A DNA stretch of 64,000 nt from the NCBI GenBank assembly GCA_022509165.1, contig JAFLTT010000011.1, positions 1 through 64,000 of the forward strand. Reading direction: 5' to 3'. The notes beneath the pieces were generated by a model, which saw only the letters and a program-made list of their open reading frames with translations, was not told the origin of the DNA and made no database searches. A program made the position numbers and the translations under genes. This DNA is from Muribaculaceae bacterium (GTDB lineage Bacteria > Bacteroidota > Bacteroidia > Bacteroidales > Muribaculaceae). Positions 18,469 through 28,500 of this stretch are shown here, piece after piece. Positions within the stretch are counted from its first letter, which is position 1, and each line of letters begins with the position of its first letter.

Positions 18469-20295
18469 ATGATTCCATTACGAAGCAAGGCTTCTACCCA
18501 GGGCCGAAGGATGGCGGGAGCCCGCGCTCTATGGAGGGCAAACGGCATGAAAGAGGAACAATTCGGTAAACCTGTGATAGCAGTGGTGAATTCCTTCACC
18601 CAATTTGTGCCGGGTCATACCCATCTGCACGAAATAGGTCAATTGATAAAAGAAGAGATAGAGAAAGCCGGATGTTTTGCGGCAGAATTCAATACAATTG
18701 CAATTGATGATGGTATAGCCATGGGTCACGACGGAATGTTGTATTCCCTGCCTTCCCGTGATCTTATAGCTGACAGTGTGGAATACATGATGAATGCCCA
18801 TAAGGCGGATGCAATGATTTGCATTTCCAATTGCGATAAAATCACACCGGGCATGATGATGGCTGCCATGCGTCTTAACGTTCCGGCAGTTTTTGTGTCG
18901 GGTGGACCGATGGAAGCCGGAAATGTAGATGGCAGAGATGTAGACCTCATAGATATAATGATTGAAAGTGCTGATACTACAGTAGACGATAAGACTGTAA
19001 AGGCACTTGAGATGAAGGGTTGTCCTACCTGCGGATGCTGTTCGGGAATGTTCACGGCCAACTCCATGAATTCACTTACTGAGGCTTTAGGTCTTTCACT
19101 TCCTGGTAATGGTACCGTACTGGCAACCCATACCAATCGTCTTGACCTTTTCAGGAAGGCAGCAAAACAGATTGTAGAGAATACATTTGCCTATTATAAT
19201 GAGGGAGATGAATCAGTGTTGCCCCGAAATATAGCCAATAGAGAGGCAATGTTGAATGCAATGTCGCTCGATATAGCCATGGGGGGTTCAACCAATACAG
19301 TGCTTCATCTTTTGGCTGTGGCTAATGAAGCGGGAGTGAATTTTACTTTGGATGACATCGACCGTTTGTCACGCCAGACCCCGGTACTATGTAAGGTAGC
19401 ACCCAATTCACACTGGCATATGCAGGATGTGAACCGGGCCGGTGGAATTCTCTCAATACTGAAAGGGTTGGCAGACAAAGGACTTTTGAATCTTGATGTG
19501 AAACGAGCCGACCGTCTTACGCTACGTGAGGCTATCGAGAAATATGCCCTTGGAGAGAAAGGATTTTCAGAAGAGGCAAAAGAATTATGGAGCACGGCTC
19601 CGGGCGGAAAAATCGATAACAGGGCCGGTAGTCAGGAAGAATCCTATGCCACTCTTGATACAGACAGAGAAAAAGGCTGCATAAGAGATTATGACCATGC
19701 ATATCTGAAAGACGGGGGCCTTGCCGTACTCAAAGGAAATATAGCTCCGGACGGATGCGTGGTAAAGACAGCCGGAGTAGATGAAAAGATTTTAAAATTT
19801 TCCGGACCTGCAAAAGTATTTGAATCCCAGGAAGATGCTGTGGATGGCATCTTAGGAGGAAAAGTGGTGTCGGGAGATGTTGTGGTTATCACTCATGAGG
19901 GCCCTAAGGGTGGTCCGGGAATGCAGGAAATGCTATATCCTACGAGTTATATTAAATCTCGTCACTTAGGAAAAGAATGTGCTCTGATCACAGATGGACG
20001 ATTTTCCGGAGGTACTTCCGGGCTTTCCATAGGCCATATTTCTCCTGAAGCGGCAGCAGGGGGTCCTGTTGGATTGATAAAGGATGGAGATATCATAGAA
20101 ATAGATATCCCCAACCGTAGCATTAATGCCAGGATAAGTGAAGAAGAGTGGAAGAACCGGAAAGAAGCCGAAGAGGCTCGAGGTGAAAAAGCCTATTCAC
20201 CAAAGAAACGCAAAAGAGAAATAAGCAATGCACTCAAGGCATATGCAATGATGGTGACTTCAGCAGATAAGGGAGGCATCAGAAAACCCTTATAA
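18469..20295 (+). CDS. ilvD: Dihydroxy-acid dehydratase
   Basis: Dehydrates 2,3-dihydroxyisovalerate and its ethyl analogue to the keto acids for valine and isoleucine. It is a 608-residue IlvD/Edd family protein with Fe-S ligand motifs [12 protein letters not shown] and [18 protein letters not shown], and the C-terminal [21 protein letters not shown]. Full length compared with the family. It sits between leuB and ilvB, the shared part of the leucine and isoleucine/valine pathways. Confidence 0.96.
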   Translation: MIPLRSKASTQGRRMAGARALWRANGMKEEQFGKPVIAVVNSFTQFVPGHTHLHEIGQLIKEEIEKAGCFAAEFNTIAIDDGIAMGHDGMLYSLPSRDLIADSVEYMMNAHKADAMICISNCDKITPGMMMAAMRLNVPAVFVSGGPMEAGNVDGRDVDLIDIMIESADTTVDDKTVKALEMKGCPTCGCCSGMFTANSMNSLTEALGLSLPGNGTVLATHTNRLDLFRKAAKQIVENTFAYYNEGDESVLPRNIANREAMLNAMSLDIAMGGSTNTVLHLLAVANEAGVNFTLDDIDRLSRQTPVLCKVAPNSHWHMQDVNRAGGILSILKGLADKGLLNLDVKRADRLTLREAIEKYALGEKGFSEEAKELWSTAPGGKIDNRAGSQEESYATLDTDREKGCIRDYDHAYLKDGGLAVLKGNIAPDGCVVKTAGVDEKILKFSGPAKVFESQEDAVDGILGGKVVSGDVVVITHEGPKGGPGMQEMLYPTSYIKSRHLGKECALITDGRFSGGTSGLSIGHISPEAAAGGPVGLIKDGDIIEIDIPNRSINARISEEEWKNRKEAEEARGEKAYSPKKRKREISNALKAYAMMVTSADKGGIRKPL

Positions 20296-20303
20296 AGATA
20301 AAG

Positions 20304-22040
20304 ATGATGGAAGAAAAAATTACAGGAGGCGAGGCATTGATGAGGTGCCTGGAAAATGAGGGTGTTGAAATAATATTTGGATATCCCGGCGGTACAATCA
20401 TGCCGGTATATGATAAACTTTACGATCATAGCGACACGCTTAATCATATACTCACACGCCATGAGCAAGGAGCGATCCATGCTGCGGAAGGATATTCCAG
20501 GGCCACGGGGAAAACAGGTGTGGTAATAGCCACTTCAGGACCCGGAGCTACCAATTTAGTCACTGGTATCGCCGATGCCAGAATGGATTCTACTCCTTTA
20601 GTAGTTATAGCCGGACAGGTCGGTACCAATGTGCTGGGTAACGATGCGTTTCAGGAAACTGACTTCATCGATGTAACCAATCCCATCTCAAAATGGGGTA
20701 TCCAGGTTAGAAAAGCAGAGGAACTGCCTGATATTATCTCGCGCGCATTCTTTATTGCAAATTCCGGTCGCCCGGGTCCGGTAATAATAGATTTGCCTCG
20801 GGATGTACAATTGGAACTGATGGTGTGGAAAGGTTATAAAAAATGTGAATATATCCGCACATACGTAGATCGTCCCATTCTGGATATCCATGAAGTGGCT
20901 CTGGCAGCAGAATTATTGAATTCTGCAGAACGTCCTATGATTCTGGCAGGACATGGAATTACTATAGCCGGTGCAGAGAGGGAATTAGGGGAAATAGCTG
21001 AGAAGGGAGATATCCCGGTGGCTACAACCTTGCATGGGCTTTCAGCCCTTCCCACAAATCATCCTTATCATAAGGGGATGCTTGGGATGCATGGAAATAT
21101 AGGTGCAAATGTGGGAACCAACAGAGCCGACGTAATATTGGCAGTTGGCCTAAGATTCGATGACAGGGTAGTGGGAAATGTGCAAAAATATGCCCCGGAT
21201 GCTAAAATAATCCATGTAGATATAGATGCTTCCGAGATTGGCCGAGCAGTGCATCCTTATCTCACAATCCATGCGGATGCAGGAGATGTGTTAAAAGAGA
21301 TGTTACCTCTGATAAAGGTTAACAGTCATACTGATTGGATTAATTTCTTCTCTCAGTGTCAGCGCCTCGAGCATGAAAAGATTGTGGCTCCTCAATTAGA
21401 TCATAAAGAGGAGGGTGCAATGAAAATGGCTGAAGTGGTAACAAAAGTTTCAGAGAGGGCCAATGCTGATTCCATTCTGGTGACAGATGTGGGTCAGAAC
21501 CAGATGAGCAGTGTAAGATATTTCAAACTGGATTCCCCCAGAAGTGTTATTACATCCGGTGGACTTGGAACTATGGGTTTCGGGCTACCGGCAGCAATAG
21601 GAGCTAAATTGGGAAGGCCTGAACGTCCGGTATGTCTTTTCTGTGGAGACGGAGGTTTCCAGATGACAGAACAGGAACTGGGCACGATACTTGAATATAA
21701 TCTTGATATAAAAATAATCATCCTCAACAATAATTACCTGGGCAATGTGAAACAATGGCAGAAGCTATTTTTCAATGCAAGATATTCGCAGACACCGTTG
21801 GTAAACCCGGATTTTGTGACCCTGGCCAAAGCCTATGGTATCAAGGGAGAGGATGTAGAAAGCCGCAGTGAACTCAAGGGAGCTATCGACCGTATGTTTG
21901 CATCGCCACATTCCTATCTTCTGAATGTGAATATAGATTCAGAAGATATGGTATTTCCGATGATCTGTCCGGGCGATCCTATCGATAAGATAATGCTCGG
22001 AGAGAATGAGTGGCTGGATTTGAATATTTTGGAACTTTGA
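20304..22040 (+). CDS. ilvB: Acetolactate synthase, large (catalytic) subunit
   Basis: A thiamine-diphosphate enzyme that condenses two pyruvates, or pyruvate plus 2-ketobutyrate, in valine/isoleucine synthesis. The 578 residues show GYPGGTIMPVYD and the active-site HEQGAIHAAEGYSRATG near the N-terminus, a central FAD/structural domain (VILAVGLRFDDRV), and the ThDP motif GDGGFQMTEQELGTILEY with LNNNYLGNVKQWQ near the C-terminus. The ThDP-activating Glu lies in RHEQGA. It is followed 12 bases later by its regulatory subunit. Confidence 0.96.
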   Translation: MMEEKITGGEALMRCLENEGVEIIFGYPGGTIMPVYDKLYDHSDTLNHILTRHEQGAIHAAEGYSRATGKTGVVIATSGPGATNLVTGIADARMDSTPLVVIAGQVGTNVLGNDAFQETDFIDVTNPISKWGIQVRKAEELPDIISRAFFIANSGRPGPVIIDLPRDVQLELMVWKGYKKCEYIRTYVDRPILDIHEVALAAELLNSAERPMILAGHGITIAGAERELGEIAEKGDIPVATTLHGLSALPTNHPYHKGMLGMHGNIGANVGTNRADVILAVGLRFDDRVVGNVQKYAPDAKIIHVDIDASEIGRAVHPYLTIHADAGDVLKEMLPLIKVNSHTDWINFFSQCQRLEHEKIVAPQLDHKEEGAMKMAEVVTKVSERANADSILVTDVGQNQMSSVRYFKLDSPRSVITSGGLGTMGFGLPAAIGAKLGRPERPVCLFCGDGGFQMTEQELGTILEYNLDIKIIILNNNYLGNVKQWQKLFFNARYSQTPLVNPDFVTLAKAYGIKGEDVESRSELKGAIDRMFASPHSYLLNVNIDSEDMVFPMICPGDPIDKIMLGENEWLDLNILEL

Positions 22041-22052
22041 CAGCAGCGAGAT

Positions 22053-22607
22053 ATGAAAGAAATCAAACCTTATACCCTTGCGGTGTTTTCAGAAAACACG
22101 GTTGGTATTATCAACCTGATATCCATAGTTTACACTCGCCGCAGTATCAATATTGAGAGTATTGCCGCCAGTGCAACTGCTATCCCGGGTGTATATAAGA
22201 CCACAGTCTTGTCATATTCCGACCGGGAGACAATGGAAAAAGTAGTGAGCCAGATTGAGAAGGCTATATATGTAATAAAAGCTTATCTTTTCACAGATGA
22301 AGAAATAGTGCATCAGGAAGTGGCACTCTATAAGGTGCCGACTGTGAAGCTGATGGATGAGCCTCAGTTGGAACATATTATCCGCGATCATAATGCACGC
22401 ATACTTGAAATAACACACGATTATACAGTGCTTGAGAAAACAGGTCATCGCGATGAGACAGAAAAACTTTTTCAAGAACTTAAGAAATACGATATACGGC
22501 AGTTTGTGAGGTCAGGTCGCGTGTGTGTGACGAAAGATCCTGTGGAACATGTAAATGTATATCTGACGATGCGCGACAAGGAATTATCAGAAAAATCAAA
22601 ACAATAA
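22053..22607 (+). CDS. ilvN: Acetolactate synthase, small regulatory subunit
   Basis: The 184-residue ACT-domain subunit that activates IlvB and confers feedback control by valine. The N-terminal ACT domain is visible as YTLAVFSENTVGIINLISIVYTRRSINIESI, followed by the ALS-type C-terminal domain (ARILEITHDYTVLEKTGHRDE). Length is in the range of the IlvN/IlvH family. It lies directly behind ilvB and 11 bases before the corrected ilvC start. Confidence 0.93.
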   Translation: MKEIKPYTLAVFSENTVGIINLISIVYTRRSINIESIAASATAIPGVYKTTVLSYSDRETMEKVVSQIEKAIYVIKAYLFTDEEIVHQEVALYKVPTVKLMDEPQLEHIIRDHNARILEITHDYTVLEKTGHRDETEKLFQELKKYDIRQFVRSGRVCVTKDPVEHVNVYLTMRDKELSEKSKQ

Positions 22608-22618
22608 AAAATATAGAA

Positions 22619-23662
22619 ATGGCAAAGATGAATTTCGGCGGTATTGAAGAGACCGTAATCACACGAGAGGAATTTCCATTGGAAAAAGCACGTGAGGTTC
22701 TGAAAGATGAAACCATTGCAGTCATTGGCTATGGTGTTCAGGGCCCGGGACAAAGTCTTAATCTCCGTGACAATGGATTCAATGTAATAGTTGGACAGCG
22801 TGAGGGAAAGACATATGATAAGGCAGTGCAAGATGGCTGGATTCCGGGTGAAACATTGTTTGGAATAGAAGAGGCATGCGAAAAGGCCACCATCATAATG
22901 TGTTTGCTTTCAGATGCAGCCGTATTATCGGTATGGCCAAAAATGAAGCCTTATCTCACTGAAGGCAAGGCTTTATATTTCTCACATGGTTTTGCCATAA
23001 ACTGGAATGATCGAACCGGAGTAGTACCCCCAAAGGATATTGATGTAATAATGGTGGCACCTAAGGGTTCCGGTACATCCTTGCGTACCATGTTTTTAGA
23101 GGGAAGAGGTCTTAATTCTTCATTTGCCATATATCAGGATTACACCGGGCGAGCTCTGGAACGCACTATTGCACTGGGCATAGGTATCGGTTCAGGATAT
23201 TTGTTTGAGACTACATTCCAGAGAGAAGCAGTGAGTGACCTCACCGGAGAGAGAGGTTCCCTGATGGGAGCAATCCAAGGGCTTTTGCTTGCACAGTATG
23301 AGGTGCTAAGAGAGAACGGACACTCACCTTCGGAAGCCTTCAATGAGACAGTAGAGGAACTTACACAGTCGTTGATGCCATTGTTTGCCAAAAAAGGAAT
23401 GGATTGGATGTATGCTAATTGTTCCACAACTGCCCAGAGAGGTGCATTAGACTGGATGGGTCCGTTCCACGATGCAATCAAGCCGGTGATGCAGAAACTT
23501 TACGACAGTGTAAAGAAAGGAGAGGAGGCTCAGAGATCGATTGACTCCAATTCACAACCCGACTATCGTGAGAAACTTGAGAAAGAACTTAAGGATTTAC
23601 ACGATAGTGAAATGTGGAGGGCAGCAGAGACAGTGCGTCAACTACGTCCGGAAGGAAATTGA
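22619..23662 (+). CDS. ilvC: Ketol-acid reductoisomerase
   Basis: Converts acetolactate to dihydroxyisovalerate with NAD(P)H and Mg2+. I start it at the ATG at 22619 (MAKMNFGGIEE), not the ORF-track start at 22523, because the extra residues are the out-of-frame end of ilvN and do not resemble the family. This gives 347 residues. Motifs: IAVIGYGVQGPGQSLNLRDNG (Rossmann nucleotide site), VIMVAPKGSGTSLR, then Mg2+-binding acidic residues around TFQREAVSDLTGERG and ETVEELTQSL. It is the last gene of the operon, with a strong terminator 34 bases on. Confidence 0.95.
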   Translation: MAKMNFGGIEETVITREEFPLEKAREVLKDETIAVIGYGVQGPGQSLNLRDNGFNVIVGQREGKTYDKAVQDGWIPGETLFGIEEACEKATIIMCLLSDAAVLSVWPKMKPYLTEGKALYFSHGFAINWNDRTGVVPPKDIDVIMVAPKGSGTSLRTMFLEGRGLNSSFAIYQDYTGRALERTIALGIGIGSGYLFETTFQREAVSDLTGERGSLMGAIQGLLLAQYEVLRENGHSPSEAFNETVEELTQSLMPLFAKKGMDWMYANCSTTAQRGALDWMGPFHDAIKPVMQKLYDSVKKGEEAQRSIDSNSQPDYREKLEKELKDLHDSEMWRAAETVRQLRPEGN

Positions 23663-23695
23663 TATTGATATTGATTATTCAACATACATTAACAG

Positions 23696-23724
23696 GCCGT
23701 GTGGTGTTTCACACGGCTTTTTTA
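23696..23724 (+). terminator. Rho-independent terminator after ilvC
   Basis: An 8-bp GC-rich stem GCCGTGTG / CACACGGC with a 6-nt loop is followed by seven T. It ends the leu-ilv operon. It overlaps the GTG start proposed by the ORF track for the MATE gene, which argues against that start. Confidence 0.93.
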
Positions 23725-23726
23725 TT

Positions 23727-23734
23727 TATATTTG
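23727..23734 (+). promoter_or_regulatory. Promoter -7 element of the NRPS operon
   Basis: TATATTTG matches TAnnTTTG and starts three bases after the ilvC terminator. The predicted transcript start is near 23741, just before the likely TTG start at 23759. The -33 region would lie inside the terminator hairpin and shows no TTTG. Confidence 0.5.
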
Positions 23735-23758
23735 CCATACCATCAAAGACTCCTTGTA

Positions 23759-25525
23759 TTGGCAATCCGAACCTCTTATTTGATTACAAAAGCCTTGAAG
23801 AACTTCATGTGGGGTTCCATCATGGCTGCAGTGTCGTCGCAGATAGCTACAACAACAGATGCAATTGTTGTAAGTAACCTTATAGGTCCTGATGCCATAT
23901 CGGCAATCAATATCGTAATGCCGATTCTTACATTCTTCAGCTGCCTGATGATATTGTTTGGAATCGGGTCAAGTATACTTGCAGCCAAAGCAATAGGACG
24001 CCGGGATTCACAGGCAGCAAATGAAATCTTTTCCAACGCCATCATAGCGGCTTCGGTGACAGGAGTATTTTTCGCAGTGATAGTGTATATTTGGAGCAGT
24101 CCTATTGTATACTGGCTTACCCAGGGTAATTTAGCCATCTACGGCTATGCATTGAGTTACCTGAGGGTGATGTGTCTTGTGGTGCCATTTATGATTATTG
24201 CAGGGGTAATAGAAAATTTCGTTAAGACCGACGGCAACCCCCGAATTGTAATGAAGGCTGTGTTGGCAGGAAGTTTCCTGAATCTGATCCTTGATATTGT
24301 ATTTGTTAAATTCTTCAATATGGGAATAGCAGGTTCGGCATGGGCCACAGGACTCAATTATCTATTAGCTCTCCTCATCTGTCTGTTGCACTTCCGTAAT
24401 CCCTATTCGTCATTGAAATGGGCCATAGATAGAAAGAGAATCAGAATGTTTGTAGGCCAAAGCGTATCACAGGGATTGCCGATGAGCCTGAATACATTAT
24501 TGCTGGGTGGCAGTATTTATTTTATCAACTTCATAATACTGAGAGTTTCAGGCAATGATGGCATTTATTGCTGGTCAGTATGTCTCCAGCTTTTTATGAT
24601 AATGCAGATGGTGCTTTCCGGCATAGGATCGAGTATTTATGCCATCGGGGGAATTCTGATGGGTGAACAGGATATGCTCGGTTTCTCCATTTTAAATCGT
24701 AAATGCCAGTTGTATACCTCTATATCTATAGGGTTTATAACCGTTATAATAATACTGTTTCCGGAATTTTTTGGCACTTTATTCGGAAGCGGAGGAGAGG
24801 GAGCCATAGATGGTCTGGGCATGTCCTTACGCCTTTTCTCTCTTCTTCTCTTGCCCTATTCGATAGTGGCTTTACTCCGGGCTACATATCAGATATTGGG
24901 ACATTCTGGATTAAGTCTCTTCCTAAGCATATTTCAACTTGCCATCATGGTTGGCTCGGTTTGGCTCTTCTCTCTTATCAATGCCGAAATGATGTGGTGG
25001 GGATTCCCTATTTCAGCATATGCTCTTCTTTTAGGTCTTATTTGCTATACTTATTTTCAGCATCTGCGACATCCCGACATTAGTTTCATGACCTTAATTC
25101 CCCATCATCTGGAGGCTGACTCGCTCAATATTTCCGTGAAGATGGATTTTAACGATGTAGAAAAAGCACAGAGCAGTATCCAAAAATTCCTGGAACAAGA
25201 AAAGGTAGATAAATTTACCGAATACAGGGTAAGACTTGCCTGCGAGGAACTGATGAATAATATTGTGGCCCATGCTGTGGCAAAACATCCGGAAAAACAT
25301 TATTTTGATGTGCATATCCGTGTTTCAGCTTCTGATGTAAACATTCTGCTTAAAGACGACGGACGACCATTCAATCCGATTCTTTCTGAGGAGGATTCAA
25401 AAATTTCAGAAAATGATTCTGCCGCAAAATTGGGATTGAAAATAGTGAATAATATTGATGGAGCCATCAATTATAAATACATGTACGACCAGAATATGGT
25501 GCAACTAAAATTTGCTAAAAATTAA
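23759..25525 (+). CDS. MATE-family efflux protein fused to an RsbW-like HATPase domain
   Basis: About 588 residues in two parts. Residues 1 to about 450 form a MATE/MatE multidrug exporter with some twelve hydrophobic helices; TTTDAIVVSNLIGPDAISAINI resembles the first-helix region of MATE proteins. The last roughly 135 residues are a soluble GHKL ATPase of the RsbW/SpoIIAB type: N-box EELMNNIVAHAV, G1-like LKDDGRPFNP and G2-like KLGLKIVNNI. The start is uncertain. The ORF-track GTG lies in the ilvC terminator; I prefer the TTG at 23759, with ATG 23807 as the alternative. It is the first gene of the NRPS cluster, 12 bases before the synthetase, and is the probable exporter of its product. The kinase domain would bind or phosphorylate the STAS protein encoded at 38083 (inference). 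Confidence 0.85.
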   Translation: MAIRTSYLITKALKNFMWGSIMAAVSSQIATTTDAIVVSNLIGPDAISAINIVMPILTFFSCLMILFGIGSSILAAKAIGRRDSQAANEIFSNAIIAASVTGVFFAVIVYIWSSPIVYWLTQGNLAIYGYALSYLRVMCLVVPFMIIAGVIENFVKTDGNPRIVMKAVLAGSFLNLILDIVFVKFFNMGIAGSAWATGLNYLLALLICLLHFRNPYSSLKWAIDRKRIRMFVGQSVSQGLPMSLNTLLLGGSIYFINFIILRVSGNDGIYCWSVCLQLFMIMQMVLSGIGSSIYAIGGILMGEQDMLGFSILNRKCQLYTSISIGFITVIIILFPEFFGTLFGSGGEGAIDGLGMSLRLFSLLLLPYSIVALLRATYQILGHSGLSLFLSIFQLAIMVGSVWLFSLINAEMMWWGFPISAYALLLGLICYTYFQHLRHPDISFMTLIPHHLEADSLNISVKMDFNDVEKAQSSIQKFLEQEKVDKFTEYRVRLACEELMNNIVAHAVAKHPEKHYFDVHIRVSASDVNILLKDDGRPFNPILSEEDSKISENDSAAKLGLKIVNNIDGAINYKYMYDQNMVQLKFAKN

Positions 25526-25537
25526 AATTCATAAATT

Positions 25538-28500
25538 ATGACCAACGACTATCTACAGCCATTTTGGGATGCTTTTGAAAACTATGCCGGGAAAACAGCA
25601 GTGGTAGACAAAGGCGGCCGTTTTACGTCATATTCAGAATTGGGTGATCTTACAAGAAGGATTGCTGCAGGAATTAAGAAACTGAATCTACCGCCCAATT
25701 CCTTTATTCCGATTTATCTTCCTACCTCCATGGAATATATGGCATCACAACTGGCTGTATGGATGACCGGCCATGCCGTAGTGCCAATGGGTCATTCTTA
25801 TCCTAAAGAGAGGATAGAATTTATCAAGGCGCACAGCGAGGCCCCGGTTGTGATTGATGAAGAGGTGTTTGAACAACTGGCAGCTACTTTAGAAAGATAT
25901 GAAGGGACAGAACCACTTGATATGAAGTCAAATGCATTGATGATTTATACAAGTGGGTCTACAGGAGAACCGAAAGGCATAATCCATACCTTCGAAAGTC
26001 TGGACTTTGCATATCGTTACAATATGAAGGAACCGGTAGACCCTTCTCAAAAATGGGGAGCCACAGCACCACCATATTTTATTGCCGGAGTCACCATCAA
26101 TACAAGGGTGCTAAAAGGGGGAGGTGAATTGCATCTTTATGATGATGAAATAAGATTTGATGTGAATAAAATGGCCGACTATATCGCCGACCATGGAATC
26201 ACTCATACGTTTATCAGTCCGTCGGCTCTTACAGCTTTCCATAATCATTCTGATTCACTCAAAGTGGTATATGCCGGCAGTGAAAAACTTTCCGGTCAAC
26301 AAAGCCGGGAAGGATACACGCTTTACAATGTATTCGGGATGAGTGAAATGGTGGGTGGCATACTGTCATTCCGAGTAGACAAGCCTTATGATACAACTCC
26401 TATCGGTAAGCCTGACAAAGAAGCTCCGGCAGAATTCAAGATAGTAGATGCAGATGGAAATACATTACCCGACGGAGAGGAAGGGGAATTATGGATTAAA
26501 GGTCCTTTCACCAAAGGATATCATAAAGATCCGGAACGCACAGCAAAAGTGCTGGAGGGTGGTTGGCTTCATACGGGAGATATAATGAAATTTTTGCCGG
26601 ATGGAAGCCTTCTGTATGTAAACCGAAAAGACTGGATGGTGAAAATCAATGGCCAGAGAGTGGAGCCGGGTGAGGTAGAGGCAGCAATGAAAAAAGTAGC
26701 CGGAGTGACCGGTGCCATTGTGAAAGGCTTTGATTCCGATAAAGGCAGTCAGTTTATCTGCGGTTATTATACCTCTTCACCGGAAACCAATGTGACTCCT
26801 GACACAATCCGTGAAGAGTTACTCAAGAGCCTTCCTTCCTATATGATACCGCTGCATATAGTAAGAATGGACAAATTCCCTGTACTTCCAAACGGAAAAG
26901 TAAACCGCAAGATATTGCAACCACCCACGGTAGAAGACCTTCAGCAGGAATATATCGAACCACGCAATGAAACGGAGAAGGAATTGTGTGAAGCTTATGA
27001 AAAGGTTTTTGATATCGGTAAAGTAGGAATAGACGACGATTTCTTCATGTTGGGAGGCGACAGCATCAAGGTGATGAAATTACAACAGATTTGTAAGAAT
27101 CTTAATCTCACCTCCAAACTGATCTATTCGGAGAAAACGCCGAGAAGAATAGCTGAATTATGTGAAAAAGAGGGAGATAAAATAGTGGACACTTTACCAG
27201 ATTATCCTGTTCCGCTTACTCAGACTCAGTTGGGTATTTTTGCAGAAAGTATGGCAAGAAGAGGAGAAGCGGTATATAACAATCCTTTGCTTCTTAAACT
27301 TGATGATTCCATAAATCTGACCCATTTAGCCGAATCTATTCAGAAAGTGATAGGGGCCCATCAATTTGTGATGCTTAAAATTAGGGAGGATGAGGAAGGC
27401 AATCCTCAGATGATAGCCGATAAATCTCCTTATCATCAGACTGTAGAGAAAATGACAGATAGTGATTTCCAAAAGGCTAAGGGAGAGTTGATCCGGCCAT
27501 TTGACCTTTTGGAAGATCCCCTTTTCCGTATACGCATTATCGAGACAGAGAGTGGGAAATATCTCTTCCTGGATTTCCATCATATTATTTATGACGGCAC
27601 TTCTATGGCCATCTTCGCTAACGACTTGGAAAGTGCCTATAAAGGAGAAGACTTAAAAGAGGAAAGCTGGAGCGGATTCAATGTAGCGGAAGAAGAGAGA
27701 AGAATTAGAGAAACTCCGATCTATACACGGGCAAAAGAATGGTATGAGGAGAACTTCGGTTCGCTGGAAGTAGACAGCATGCCACTACCGGATGTGCATG
27801 AAGATAAGACTGTTTTTGCATCTCTTGACTTCAATCTGGGAGTGAATATGAAGGAAGTAGATAAGGTATGCGAAAGATTTGGAATAACAGCCAATATCTT
27901 CACTTTAGGAGCTTTTGGACGCCTTATCGGAGCATTCACAAATCTCGACGAGGCTTTGTTTGCTACAATATACAATGGACGTGAAAGTGTGAAGGTGTCA
28001 GATACCATTGATATGATGGTCAAGACTTTGCCTGTATATTGCAAATGGGATACAGACACTGCTTTGCAGGAATATTTCCGGGGGATTAAAGAAAAGATGC
28101 TCGGTGCAATGAACCATGATATCTATTCCTTTGCAGAAATATCTGCTTCTACGGGTATCAATAGTGACCTTTTGTTTGCTTATCAGGGAGACTATCTCAC
28201 ACTTGATTCTTTATGTGGCTTACCTGTGAAGAAAATTGAACTGGACAGGAACGCTACTGGTTCTCCTCTCGACTTCCAGGTATTCATCAAGGATGGAGAG
28301 TTGGTGCTGCATGCTGAGTATATGAGCAACCGATATTCAGAAAATTTCATAAAGGAGATTTCAAGAAGTTACGGCAAGGTTCTACAAAGTATGATGAACG
28401 CCGAAATAATGTCGGAGGTAGAATTTATAGATGAAACTCAGCGCAACCTTCTTGACCGGTTTAACAAAACTGAGGTAGTATATGATAAATCTCAGACAGT

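Noticed and set aside
22523-22618. N-terminal extension of IlvC
   Set aside because: It overlaps the end of ilvN in another frame and does not resemble ketol-acid reductoisomerase.
23699-23758. GTG start of the MATE-HATPase ORF
   Set aside because: The codon lies in the terminator stem of ilvC and upstream of the -7 element, so it would not be in the operon's own transcript.
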